Shown in pieces: positions 23,526 through 35,800 of a stretch of 64,000 nucleotides of DNA (its first letter is position 1; the number at the start of each line of letters is the position of its first letter). The position numbers and the translations under genes are program-made. Under the pieces are notes generated by a model. It did not search any database. It saw only the letters and a program-made list of their open reading frames with translations, and was not told the origin of the DNA. Source of the DNA: Spirodela intermedia (Eukaryota > Streptophyta > Magnoliopsida > Alismatales > Araceae); NCBI GenBank assembly GCA_902729315.2, contig LR746274.1:4243037-4307036 (forward strand). Direction: 5' to 3'.

Positions 23526-25902
23526 ATGGAACGCTCGCTCCTAGAAACCCTTCAGTCCCAACCCTCTTGAGTTCTCCTCTGCTTGTCCCCGGGTATACTC
23601 TCCACGTTGAGGTTTTCCATCTCCATCCTCCAATGGTTTTACATCTTCCTCCTCTCATCGAAGAATCTCATCGACTACGGACAGTGGGCGATTGTCACCT
23701 GTCCAATCGATGGGATTGGCAAGGCCATGGCCTTTGAGCTGGCCCGGCGAGGCCTCAATCTCGTCCTCGTCGGCCGGAATCCCGACAAGCTCAGCCGAGT
23801 CTCAAGCAAAATGAAGGCCGAAGTACCCGGCGTGGAGTTGAAGACTGTCGTCATTGACTTGTCCGGCGACCTCAGTGAGGGGATAAGAAATCTGAAAGAC
23901 GCTATCAAGGAGATCGACGTGGGGATTCTGGTGAACAACGCAGGGCTTTCACTGATAAAGCCGATGTTTTTCCACGGGATTGATGAGAAGATATGGGGGA
24001 AAATCGTGAGAGTGAATCTAGTCACGCCGACGGTCGTCACCACGACGGTATTGCCGAGTATGCTTCAGCGAAGGAGATGTGCCATCATCAACATTGGCCC
24101 CGGATCGACAGTGATTCTGTCGTTCCCGCTATATGCTGTATATACCGGGATCAAGGGGTAAGCTCTCTCCTCCATCTTCGGTTTGTATATGAACATGGTG
24201 AGCTCCAGCTTACGTTGTCTAACCCGAGCCTTGGCAAGCCCAGTCTAGTCCAAGCTAAACTTTAGTTAGTAATTTCTTGAATAATTTTAGCTTGTGCTGT
24301 GCTTAGTTTCCTGCAGGACACGGACCCTTCACCTGGTTGCCGCGTTCTATATAAATATACTGGGGAACACCTATACCCCGCCACTACTGTCCTCTTGATT
24401 GCCGCGTTCGGGACCCTTCACCTGGACACGGACCATGTTGTTTACTGTCCTGTTTCCCTCCGATCACATATGAGGCAGCCGGCCCTACATCATGGTAATT
24501 ACTCGTACGTCTTGGCTCACGTCTTAATCGATGGATTGGGATTTTGGGCTTCTCTTCTTCAGTCTTTAATTTCTGGTTCCAAGGCTTTTATTTTCTTTTA
24601 CAGAGGTTAGGTTTATCTCTTAACGTAACATACATCTTTTGACTTCTTTTCCAATATGTCTTCGCTCATTCTTCTGGTTTTGTTTCTCTCCCTTTGTTAT
24701 TTCGACTCATCCAAAGCTGCTGAGTTATGCTTGTAGTTATTTCACTTTCACAAGGGATATTGTTAACCGTTTTCTCACGAAACCTGTGATTCTTTTATTT
24801 GTTTGAAAAAGGGTGAAAAGAATCCTGTATTTCCTATGACAAAGGGATCTCAGCCGTATTTCTTCACAGATCAGATTCGGTTTCCCCTATCTATAGTACA
24901 ATATCTAGTTAAGGTACATTATTAAAAATTGGGCAACCAAATAATATTAGAAAGAATAATCTTATCAATCATTCTCAGTAGAAATTTCTAATAATTTCTT
25001 CTATTTTTGCAACACGAATTTCTGATTCGGTTGAAAACTTCTGCACTTGAAAGCTACTAGTAAAACCATCCCTATATTTTGCTTTACTGTGTAGTTGAAA
25101 TAATATTTTTCAGGCCAAAAAAATACCAGTAAAGAATATCCTCGGTTGAAAAGTCAAGATACGGACAATACCTTGAAAGGCTAATGAAACTTGAGGAATG
25201 CATAAAATAGAAAACATTTTGGCCTAGTAGAAGCCTGCTAGAATCATTTATAACCCTTATTTTCTTAGCTCTATTTCTTATTTATATGGGATAAGATAGT
25301 GCTTGGAATTCTTAACATTTATCAGGTACAATATTAGTCTTCCCAAGAGATTGCACATCGAGTAAAAGCAGAGTGGGATCCACGTTCAAGGTCAGTTAAA
25401 CATAATGTTGTACCCTTATTCCTCAAGACTAAATATAAAGATGCTATTTTCCTACCATGTTTCCTACGCTTTATGTAATTCCTGCATTCATAATATTTTC
25501 TTCTTTCCAGGAAAATACCCTTGACAATATATTTTAATATGAATCAAGTACTACTTCGCAGTAGGTAAATCAATGGATCACTTGCAGTAGAATCTGCGTG
25601 TTCTTGCATTCCGTTTTTATTTCCTTAATGGTTCAATGAATATTTTGTCAGCCAGATTGATGCTTGCGATGGGAGATTATTTTGATAATGTACCTACAGT
25701 GACATCCACGGCTGGTTAGTGGGTGTGGCATTATCTAGCTTGAGCCCGGTTGACTTTTAAAAGGCCTAGGGCTCATGTCGTTACAGCATAGTGCGAAAAA
25801 CACTACTTCTAGGACAGATCATTTGAAGTCTTGAATCGGGGAAAATAAGTCAGACCTGATCGTCCCATGTACACATGTACATGGACGTTACGGATGAACT
25901 CA

Positions 25903-25945
<43 letters not shown>

Positions 25946-26735
25946 GGGGGGTGGGTGGGGCATGTCTGAAGATGGATCCTACCGAACTCCTACGCCGGTA
26001 CTGAGAGGTCTGTGCCTACTATCTGGCAGTCTAGTTAAAGCAGGCTTTCTACAGAAGTATTTCACCAGTAGATTGATAATATACCCTAGAGTTGAACACT
26101 GTTATTTTCTTCATTCAGACAGTCATTTACAACATTTAACAATCCAATATTGACCTAGGTGTGGTGTTGGGTAGACAAGGGGAATGCGGTCTAACTAAAC
26201 TCATGGATTCTAGTAAATTTTTGCACTTAAAATCATTCGAACTATTGATTTGGTTTTATTGTAACAATGGATGTTAATTGGCCGATCATCTGAAGTCAAG
26301 CCTATTTGATAAGATTTCGGCTAGATTGTTATGCTGACGGGACTAGGCCTCATACAGCCGAAACGTCTGACCTTTTATGACCATAATAGCGCGGCTATTT
26401 AGTGAAAGTCTGTTTGGCAGTGTGCCTCTCTTTCTCCATTTCTCTCTCCTCTCTTGAACTCTATTTTCTAACATTTTGTATCCATGTATCCTTAATTGAA
26501 AATGTCCAAGCACGATCTGGCGTTGGATTCTTTTGCTAATTTCCCTTTTCTTCTCGCAGATTCCATTCCATGTAGCCACAAAAATAACGCCAAGGATGAG
26601 GTCATCATTCTTCGTTGCCACTAATCACAATATACTCGTTCAGCGATACAGTGCATTCATTATGGGCCAGAATGTATACCTTACTGGAGAATCTTTATCT
26701 TAAATATTTTCAACAATTGCAAACTGGAATGGACA
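23526..26735 (+). pseudogene. KCR-e, degenerate three-exon KCR-like copy
   Basis: Exon 1 is 23526-24157 (632 nt, two codons shorter than d and h). It begins with ATG and has TGA at codon 15 (23568-23570), where relatives have Trp in QPTWVLL. After that the frame is open for about 195 codons: DYGQWAIVTC, PIDGIGKAMAFELARRGL, LVGRNPDKL, ILVNNAG and YTGIK (YxxxK). The first Gly of the cofactor motif is Cys (TCPIDGIG). Donor is GTAAGC. Exon 2 is a 65-nt relic (25326-25390) with a TAA where relatives have a Tyr codon. Exon 3 starts at 26560 after CAG with IPFHVATKI, then loses frame. Introns are long (1168 and 1169 bp). The first holds a stretch with a TATA-like TTCTATATAAATA at about 24347, the second a (GA)n run. 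Non-functional. Confidence 0.85.
25906..25943. repeat. (GA)n microsatellite in KCR-e intron 2
   Basis: An uninterrupted GA run of about 38 bp within the second intron of KCR-e. Confidence 0.9.
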
Positions 26736-27280
26736 ATTTAGCCTTTATTTCTCATCATATGTTGGTACGTGGTAATATCATGAAAGATGGTGATCCAATC
26801 CCTTCGAAATTTTGCACTATAGGCATTTGATTTGCTGAAGCATATGATACTTTGGAGAGCGAAACAAATTATGTTCCAATAGATTCCTTGTGATACGTTT
26901 ATGCAGAAAAAACATTACTGTCAATTATCCTGATTACTATATTGATTTTGATTTTTTCTTCTATTGAGAAGAAACCAAATCAACTAATGAGATTTTGAGA
27001 CCATGATAACTATAAATTACTTTAATTTTAATTAAATAATTAAGAAATTCTTAGAACTGACCAACATTGTCGCAAGACATTTTTATGGACGAAGTGTGTG
27101 AACTATGTGAGGCATATAACGAGCCTTTTCATGCTGCTGTACAAAAGTCTAACACCTGCACCATTAAATCCTAAGTCATCTATGTGCAACCAAGGGTTGT
27201 CTGATTTTGTAAAGAATTAAAATTTTAAAATTGTAATAACTTTTTTAATGCACCATAAATTAGATTTGAAATATTTTTAC

Positions 27281-27550
27281 TTTATGGCTAAAATATTTGA
27301 TAAGTTACTTAATGGGTTTAAATACTACTATATAAATACGTTGAACTAGCTCAGTTCTGGGTAAAAGCAAACCACAATATGAAAGTAAGCCGAGGAAAGA
27401 CAGCAAGCAAACTACTTTGTGGTTCAAATATTTCATAAGTTCATTAATGTGTTTTAAAAATTGTGTATGAATAGGTTGGATTGGCTTAGTTCCGGGTAAA
27501 AGTAAACCACACTATGAATGCAAGTTGCAGAGAGACAACGAGCAACCAAG
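27281..27550. repeat. Tandem duplication, two units of about 135 bp
   Basis: Unit 1 begins TTTATGGCTAAAATATTTGA at 27281; unit 2 begins TTTGTGGTTCAAATATTTCA at 27416. Both contain CTGGGTAAAAGCAAACCAC or CCGGGTAAAAGTAAACCAC and end in an AGCAA(AC)CAA-type block. The units are clearly diverged, so the duplication is old. No coding content. Confidence 0.75.
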
Positions 27551-27740
27551 CTTTTGAGTGAGAGTTAGAGAAATAGAGAGAGTAAGAGAGGGAGCAAAGA
27601 AGATGTGTGAGGGTAAAAGAGGGACAGGAGAGAAGGGAGGGTCTCTGAGGGGGGGTAAGGAACACAGGGAGGAAGAAAGAGAGAGAGGGAGAAGGAGAGG
27701 GAGAGGGACACGAGAAGCAAGAGGCAGAGTAAATATTAAT
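27551..27740. repeat. Purine-rich (GA/GGA) low-complexity tract
   Basis: About 190 bp of AG-rich DNA on the plus strand that generates meaningless Arg/Glu and Ser/Pro frames on the two strands. It lies between the 135-bp tandem repeat and the truncated copia element. Confidence 0.75.
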
Positions 27741-27869
27741 ATACATCAACTAATTTAGAATTCTCCTTGTGTTCAACTTGGTTTTCTATTAATTCATCAA
27801 GAAGTTTTTCCTACAAAACTTAGTTTATAAATTTAAAAGTGACAATCTTAATAATAGCGACTTAAGAGT

Positions 27870-30114
27870 GATCAATCCCACAAGACTTTGATCTTCCTCT
27901 CTATCTGATTCTCTCCCTTTGCACACCAAGTTTTGAACTTCTTAAAAATTTTTGATTTGTGTTTCAAGAATAATACTCAGACTTTCTTGAAAAAATCATC
28001 AACAAAGGTCAGAAAATAATGAGCAACACCTATCAACGTCACATCAATCAAACCACACACATTTAAATGAATATAATTCAGCACACCATCTATATGATAC
28101 TTTTCTGCCTTGAATGTCAACTTATACTAACTTTTCATGATATAGTCCTTGTAAAAATTTAATTTACAAGTTTCTACAACAAGTAACAATCCTCATACAT
28201 GTAGCTTCTAAAAGAGTGTCATCAATTATAAAATCATCTAGTGTCACAATACAAGCTCCACTTACAATTGTACTCTCTTCAAATTTATAAATATTCATTT
28301 GTTGACACTTCTGTTTCATCACAATGAGTGATCCCTTGATAATCTTGAGGATCTCATTCTCTCCTATGAAGCAACATCTATTTGCTTCTAATACTCCAAG
28401 CAAAATTAAATTCCAGTGCAATGTTAGAATATGACGAATTTTTGTAAGCTCTTAGACCACTCTGTCAAACATCTAAATCTTTACTGAACTAATGTCAACT
28501 ACTTCTCAAGTTGCATTGTTTCTCATGGAAACAACTCCTATTGTACTCTTTTATGAGTCAAACCAGCTAACACTATGATATATATGATAAGAACAATCAG
28601 TATCAAGAATCTATGTGTTCGACAACTCCTCAATTACAACAAAACTAGAATAGACTTCACTATCTTCTCTATCATTAACCTTCACAACATTAGCCGAACT
28701 AGATTCACCTCCTACTATTTTATCACTTTGATTCTTCAAACAATCTCTTTGTAAGTGTCCCTTCTCATGACACTTGTGATAAATTTAGTTTTTCAACTAA
28801 TTTCTTTGTGACTTAGACTGAGTCTTTTTGTCTTTTGACAATTCATTCTCTTTCTACCTTCCACAGTCTCTTCCACCCTTTACATATAAACTTTTATCAC
28901 AAGCCTTACTAACATTCTTCTTCTAATGATAATACTCCAATAAGTCAATAGTATCTTCAAGAATAAATGTTGTACTACCATGTAATAAGGTCTTAACAAG
29001 ATGATCATATGAATCAAGAAAAGAAACAAGTAGAATAATAACTTTGTTCTCATTAGAATAATCTAATTTTATACGAAATAAGTCATTAAGTAATTGATTA
29101 AAATAATCAATATGAGATGTCAAACCATCTTCATGTGACATACATAACTCAAATAGTTTTCTCTTTAATGTTAATTTACTCATCATCAAATTTAGTACAC
29201 ATTGTTTCTCTAATTTCTTCTAGAGTTTCTATAGATTATATTCATCCATGACCTGTCGAAGAGCTCAATTAGATAGACATGTAAAGATTAATCTGCAAGC
29301 CTTTTCTCTATAATCTTCCAATCATTAGTATTGATTTTGTATGGCTTTAGTGCATTCAAAGTCTTATATACAAGTCATTCTGCAATAACGTATCATACAC
29401 ACGATACTCTCAAAGATTAAAGTTAGAAGACTTATCTAATTTCTAGATATAAGTGTGCAGTTTAGAGATCATAATGAATCTAAAAATAATCAAACCAATA
29501 GTTTGATACCACTTGTAAGAATAAATATGTAAATATAAGATCACAATAATAGTGAAAAATGAATTTTTAGATATCAATAAGAAAAAATAGAAGAAAAAAC
29601 ATCAAGCTATCAAGAATCCTAATAAGAACAAGCCTTTCACAAGACACCTCTAATCCATGTCTCAATGCCTTTGAGATGACCCACATACTGGAGAGTTAAC
29701 AATAAACTTGCATCTACTTCTATAAGGACTTCATGTGCAATAGAAGAAAAAAGAGAGACCAAGAAAGAGGAAGAGAGCTAATAGAGAGAGAGGATAAAAT
29801 CAAGAGAGAGAGAAATAATCTTGACATCGTATTTATAGAAAATAAGAAAATATAATTGCCCCCTAAAAATAGATATCTTGATGTATGTGTAGGTGAGCCC
29901 ACACATCTTAGAGATGACGGCTTCAACCTCCCTCATTTTCCGCTCCTTCTCTCCTTGGACGACACTTAAACAATTGAGGTGACAACTATCTCTCACTCCT
30001 CCGAGTCTCCTGAGTGAGTCGCGAGAGGCTCTCTCACACATGTTGCGAACACTTGAGACAAGAGCTGGCTCCTCGCACATATTTCCCGAATGGGTCAGCC
30101 ATGATGGACTGACA
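27870..30114 (-). mobile_element. Ty1/copia element, 3'-truncated (5' LTR, gag, start of integrase)
   Basis: On the minus strand, a 601-bp 5' LTR (30114-29514) is followed by a primer-binding site TGGTATCAAAC resembling the initiator-Met tRNA site. Gag follows (about 29300-28900; SKLTLKRKLFELCMS, HIDYFNQLLNDL, VIILLVSFLDSYDHLVKTLL). A CCHC-type region and a degenerate protease region come next. The GAG-pre-integrase region (about 28420-28160) and the start of the integrase (LIGVAHYFLTFVDDFFKK, FLKHKSKIFKKFK) end at about 27870. RT, RNase H and the 3' LTR are absent. It belongs to the same family as the 13.3-16.6 kb element. The LTR start interrupts KCR-f. Confidence 0.8.
29514..30114 (-). mobile_element. 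5' LTR of the 27.9-30.1 kb copia element
   Basis: The LTR starts TGTCAGTCCATCATGGCTGAC at 30114 (minus) and ends ...TTATTCTTACA at 29514, next to the primer-binding site. It has a TATA-like TTTCTATAAATACGATG at about 29838. It matches the LTR at 15968-16582 over its length. The bases immediately upstream are KCR-f coding sequence. Confidence 0.85.
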
Positions 30115-30649
30115 TTGCCAACACTATTGTGATATCCATTATTGCCTCCATGTCGACCTTCACCAGCTCTGTATACATCTCGTCGTCAACCAGAATTCTC
30201 ACATCGAGAAACTCAATGGCCTGAGCTGTATGCCACACTATGTAATACACTAGAATTTCCACAAGGAGAACCTCAATGGCCTGTTTTAGTTGCCAAATCC
30301 CATCTGGGATATCGTTTGAGAGATTGAAGACGTTGGATACCAGTTCAATAGTCGACACTTCCGTCCTAAGTGCTCTGGTGACCGGCCTCAACTTATCCAG
30401 ACCAATGAGGATCAGATTAAGACCTCATCTTGCCAGCTCGAAGGCCATGGCCTTTTCAATGCCATTTGTCGGCCTAGTCACTATCGCCTTTGGCTGTAGC
30501 CCATTAGGTTCTTTGGTTCTTGAAGGAAGAAGATGTGGATACATCTCGGGAAGGAGAAACAAAGCCTTGTGACCTGTACGAGGCTGAGTGATAGCAGCGG
30601 CTGCACCCGTGTAGGGTTATTTCATAGTCTCTAAGATGGAAAACTCCAT
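30115..30649 (-). pseudogene. KCR-f, exon 1 fragment cut by a copia LTR
   Basis: The ATG is complementary to 30647-30649, and upstream DNA matches KCR-c and KCR-h. Readable parts are ATNGIEKAMAFELA, LNLILIG, TRALRTEVSTIELVSNVFNLSNDIPDGI and ELVKVDMEAIMDIT. Defects are a TAA at codon 11, further frame changes in the N-terminal region, TGA for Arg after MAFELA, and loss of the cofactor glycine pattern (NGIEK). A 60-bp internal tandem duplication (30192-30283) replaces the NNAG region. The gene then ends at 30115 exactly at the TG of the copia LTR; the catalytic YxxxK and exons 2-3 are missing. Dead copy. Confidence 0.85.
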
Positions 30650-32065
30650 GATTTCTTTCCTGCAGAGACACAAACTGAACCTAGATTCTAGTGTGGAGCC
30701 AATCCTAAGGATGGTAACTTTACATCCTGAGAAGGTCTGATCTTATAAGCAATGAATATCGAATTAATTGGGAGACAGAGGTCCTTTCAATTGACCCATG
30801 TCCTGAGGGAGAGAGGTACTTTGAACATTAATAAGCCACACCAATCACAGAAGAAATGCTTTAATTATATATATCAGGTTGTAAATAAATAGTCGTCTAT
30901 TTATTTAACTAGAAAACTTTTTCCTTAGGCAAACAGTGTGTAATGAGATAAGGAGGACTGCATCTTTTAGACTACAGGACCTCCTCTAAGTGGTGATTAT
31001 ATAAGAAAGGGAGAATACTTGATATCCAGATCATTATTATTTTTTAATAGATCTGATGTCCTATTAATTCATCTTGACTAGAAATCGACAATCTTTCATG
31101 AAGGCACTTCATCCGTGCATGCGATGCCAAATACCGAGATTTCAAGAAAAGACAATTTCATTAGTTGAGAAAGCTACACACCATAAAGTAGTAGTTAGAA
31201 ATGTCAGGACAGATGTATGAGCCAGCTTTCCCAGTAGATTCCTGCACTCAAAATGATCCGAGTCAAACAACATCTCTGTGAATTGTTGAATGTACTAGCT
31301 TGTTTTTTGGACATCAATTTTCATAGCAGTGTAGTAGATTGCAACTCTCAAGACTCGGAAAATCATACAGCACAGTGGATTCTGTTCCTCAGTTGTTGGG
31401 AAAGTCTATAACATAGATCTCCATCTTAATAATGAAAGAAAGAGAAGAGAAGAGAAGAAAATGAACTAAGTCAACTCATAGAATGAAATGTGAGGAACAA
31501 GACGGAATGAGAAGCGAAGTATCTCAACAGCTCTATTTCTTTGTGTTTCTTCGTCTCTTCTTTTAATTTATCTATTGATAGTGAACAGTATGAAAAACAC
31601 ATGTTCCTCTCACGATCAATCAATGATTTTTCTCCCTTACCCGTCTCGTCATTTTCTTTCCCTCATTAGCACAATTAGTTCTAGCAAATTTCCCTTGATC
31701 GTCCGCCCAAGATAAGCTCCTCCCTTGGTCATTGTCGTTACTCTCTTTCTCTCCCATTATATTCCTTCTCCTTCCACAGTTTGCACTAATAATAGCCACA
31801 TCAATGATTGTGTGTACAAATTGCATTCGCATTCAAAATAATGGCCGTCCTTTGTGTCGTCGCCTCCTCTCTCTCTCTCTCTGTCTCTCTCTCTCTCCCT
31901 GTCAATTTCCACAGATAATGATGAGTGACTCAACGAAATTCAACTCTTGCACGAACAAATTGATTTTTTTCGTCTGTTGATACAGGCTTTATTTTCCCTT
32001 TCTTTTACGATAAGAAGAAATAATTAACTCCCTTTATTCATTCCATCCTCAAGCTCAATACGACA
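30115..32065 (-). repeat. Segmental duplication copy B (upstream region plus KCR-f)
   Basis: This is the inverted counterpart of copies A and C. Colinear markers on the minus strand include GAGCTTGAGGATGGAATGAAT (about 32050), the ACAATGACCAAGGGAGGAGCTTATC block, the TAATACACTGGT-like block and the CCTCTGTCTCCCAATTAATTC region before the start codon. It retains the stretch of about 190 bp that copy A lost. A CT-rich run (about 31861-31898) expands one internal site relative to copy C. Confidence 0.8.
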
Positions 32066-32496
32066 AAAGAGTAGTCTCATTTTAGCTGCCCAAAAATTGT
32101 AATCTATTTTTTACAAGCATTTTTTTTAGTTGAACTTCTAGGTCACAAAAAAACTGTATCCTTTAAATGATTGTCTTTGCACCTAGACGATGTTCACGTC
32201 TAACTAGAAGAATATGTCAATGGAAAAATATTTAGCTGAGTTAGAAAGGGATGATGGGCTAATATCCCTTCTTTCCCAAATAGGAAAGAGATGATAGAGA
32301 GCTGGCTGATGGAGAAGGGGGACGGGGCATATACTGATTATTTTTTTGTTCATGACCAGCCTTTATACAGCATCGGTGGGTTACAGGAGATTATTGGGAC
32401 AGCACGCTGACCGACTTTCAGACCAGAGGGATGATAAGGAGTGAATGTCAGAGGAGAAGAGAGAACGGTAATAAATCAACATCATTAAATAATTTA

Positions 32497-32850
32497 TGTT
32501 GGAGTTAAGCACGTGGAATCAGCCTTGAATGGAGTGGTTTTTTTGAAATGTCGCAAGGACCTGAAGCATGGCGTTCCTTATCTATTGTTTTCTCTCTCCT
32601 CCTACATCCTTTAATCATGACTATTTATATAACGGTCGAGATGCCAAAACTGTTGCAGTTGTCAAGCAAGTAACTGCCTAAACGGCATCTCTCGCATGTT
32701 GTTTCGATCTGGTCCTTTATAAAGACCGGCAGAGAACAAAATCGTGTCTCTTTCGTTCTCCTTTTCCTTGAATCAAATTCTGTGCATTTTTTCTACACTT
32801 TTCTTGGTTTTCTTGAGTGTTTTTGGAAGAATCATAATGCAGATTCTTCA
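32497..32850 (+). mobile_element. 5' LTR of the split copia element
   Basis: A 354-bp LTR with TG...CA ends and a TATA-like CTATTTATATAAC at about 32622. It is flanked on the left by ATTTA and on the right by the primer-binding site. Its partner is the inverted 354-bp LTR at 39419-39772; the two are visibly diverged, so insertion is not recent. Confidence 0.9.
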
Positions 32851-35800
32851 ATTGGTATCAGAGCATTTGTGATCCAACACGCTTTGACGATGATGGCACT
32901 GCAAAAGGGAGAGAGTTCGTCTCAAGATCTTGTGATGTCTGGAGGATTGAAAGGAGCAGAGCCACCTGCGCAGATAGGTGCCTTTCCGATCCTCACCACG
33001 CTCAACTACCAGGTTTGGGCATCTCGGATGCGGCTTCATCTTGAAATCCTTGAGCTATCGGATGCCATTGAAATGGAGAACCCTATCAAGCAGAAGGATC
33101 AACAAGTTATGTCCATCTTATTCAGCACCATCTTTGATGAGGTTTCATGCAAGTTAGATGTGAAGAAAATGGTGAAGTAGACATGGAATCTCTTGAAGGC
33201 TAAAAAATGGCGGAATTCCACGCTTGCGAACAGCACAGATTCAATCACTTCATAGAGACCATGAAAATCTCTCCACGGATGACGAGGATTTGATTCTTAA
33301 TTACTTCAAAAAGTTGTCTCATGTGGTGATTGAACTAAGAAGTCTCGAAGAGAAGATCACTGATGCAGCGCTCTCCACCAAACTACTGAGATCTGTCTTA
33401 GGTAGGTTTGACTCCATCATGACTTCTATTGAATAATTTCAGGCTCTTGACGCGATCTCGGTGGATGAGATTCTTGGGACACTCAAGATTCACGAGGATA
33501 AGCTCCATGATCGTTCTATAAAAAGGGAGGAGAAAGCTCCTCTCACACGAGCCATAGGGAGGACAAGCAGAAAGCCACCGCAGATGGAAATTGCGGCAGA
33601 GGCAAAGGACGCAAAGGAAGAGGATGTGGCAGAGGAAGAGGAAGAGGTTCCTCTAAAATCGAAGATAGTGATGATGAATCACTCCCCAAAGACAAGTCAA
33701 AAGTAACTTGTTACAATTGCTACAGGAAAGGGCATTACTCAAATGAATGTCAGCTTCCGAAGAAGGAGAGACCGAAGAATGATGAAGAAAAGGCTAATGT
33801 TGCAAAAGAGCAGATTCAAGAGTCATCTCTCCTCATGGCATTTGAGGAAAATGAGGTACTTCTTCTAGGAATTTCACACTCTAATTTGGGTCAAGGGCTC
33901 TGGTATCTTGACACAAGAGCCACCTCACACATGACGGGGGAGAGATCACTCGTCCAAGACTTAGATGAGTCACATTAGGAGAGAGTGAGATTTGGTGATG
34001 ACTCTCGCATCACATCGAAGGTAGAAGTGATATTTTTTTGAATACAAGAAGTGGAGATCTGATTACTCTATCTAATGTCCTATACACACCAAGCTTAAGA
34101 GCTAATATCTGAAGTCTTGGAAGATTGGATGAACAAGGCTATGATATTCACCTACACAATGGAATTCTGACCACTCACAGTCCCCAAGGGAGATTGTTGA
34201 CTAAAGTTAGAAGAAATTCGGGAAGACTGTATTTGTTGAAGCTCAATATGGTGGAGAATTATTTTCACATTAGAGATGATGCCTCGTGGCTATGGTACAA
34301 GAGGTATGGACATCTGAACTTCAGTTCTTTAAAGCTTCTTTCGACACATAATATGGTGATAGGACTCTCGAAAATTCAAGAGGAGGATCTTTGTGTTGAC
34401 TATGTGAAGTCAAAGTAAAGTAGAACACCGTTCTCATCAGCCTCTTCATTTAGAGCTTCACAACCACTAGAATTAATTCACGGTGATTTATGCGGTCCTA
34501 TTGATTCTGAAACTCCGGGAGGAAGTAAGCACTTCTTGCTTTTAGTGGATGATCACATAAGACTGACATGGATCTCTTTGCTTAAAAAGAAGTCAGAGGC
34601 TTTTAATACTTTTAAGAGTCTTAAATCACTAGCTGAGGCTGAAAAGTCTGTGAAAATCAGTTGTCTAAGAATAGACCAAGATGGAGAGTTCAATTCAAAA
34701 GAATTCTCTAGTTTTTGTGAAGAACATGGCATCAAGAGGCAGCTCAGAGTATCTATTCTCCACAACAGAATAGAGTGGTGGAGAGATGCAATCGTACTGT
34801 TATAAACATGGTAAGATCCATGTTCAAGTCAGAGAATGTACCTTAGAAATTTTGGGGAGAAGTCGCAAGCACTGTAGTCTTGAGAATCCATGTACCTATT
34901 GAATTGAGCTCCAACTAGAAGTCTTGAGAATTTAACTCCATATGAAGCTTGGACTGAGAAAAAACCTAATATTACCCATCTTCGTACCTTTGGGTGTGTT
35001 ATGTATGTTAAAATGTCAGGTAAAAGTTTGAAGAAATTGGATGTTAGAAGTCTTTTTATGATTTTTCTCGGCTATGAAAGGGGCATTAAAGGTTTTCAAG
35101 CTTTTGATCCATCCACTGGCTCTATGCACATCACGAGGGATGCTGTCTTTCAAGAGAAGCGTTGGAATTAAGAGAACTCTAACATGAAGACAAAGTCAGG
35201 TTTGAATCTCACTTGCTCGATTTTTAATCCAGATGTTGAGTAGGTCAATGATAGTATTAAACCAGAAGAGATTACCTCTGATGTGGCTGATAAGGAAATA
35301 GAAGATGTGCCAGCTAATATTTCTAGCTCACCTGATTAGAGTCAACCTCAAAGATTCAAAGATCTCACTCAGCTCTATGCTAAAACTTGAGAATTAGTAA
35401 ATGATGATGAAATCTACAATTTTATGCAGAGAATGAATATGAAATATTAGAGAAGCTCTAAAATGTGAAGTTTGGAGAAAAGTTATCGCTGAGGAGTTAA
35501 GCCAAATTGAAAAGAACTAGACTTGGAGTCTAATTGCTCCTCATCGTGGGTGTAAGCCAATTGGTTTGAAATGTGTCTTTAAGATCAAAAGAGACCCATC
35601 AAGTGAAATACTCAAACATAAGGCCCAACTTGTGGTGAAAGGGTATGTTCAGAGATATGGTGTTGACTACATAAGTTTTTTTCCCAGTAGCTAGGTTAGA
35701 GATAATTCGTGTCCTTTAGTCATTGCAGCTCAATTTTACTGGAATGTCCATCACATGGATGTGAAATTTTCTTTTTTAAATGGGAATATTGATGAAGATA

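Noticed and set aside
27486-27758. Open frames of 66-87 codons on both strands
   Set aside because: They come from the purine-rich tract and are low complexity.
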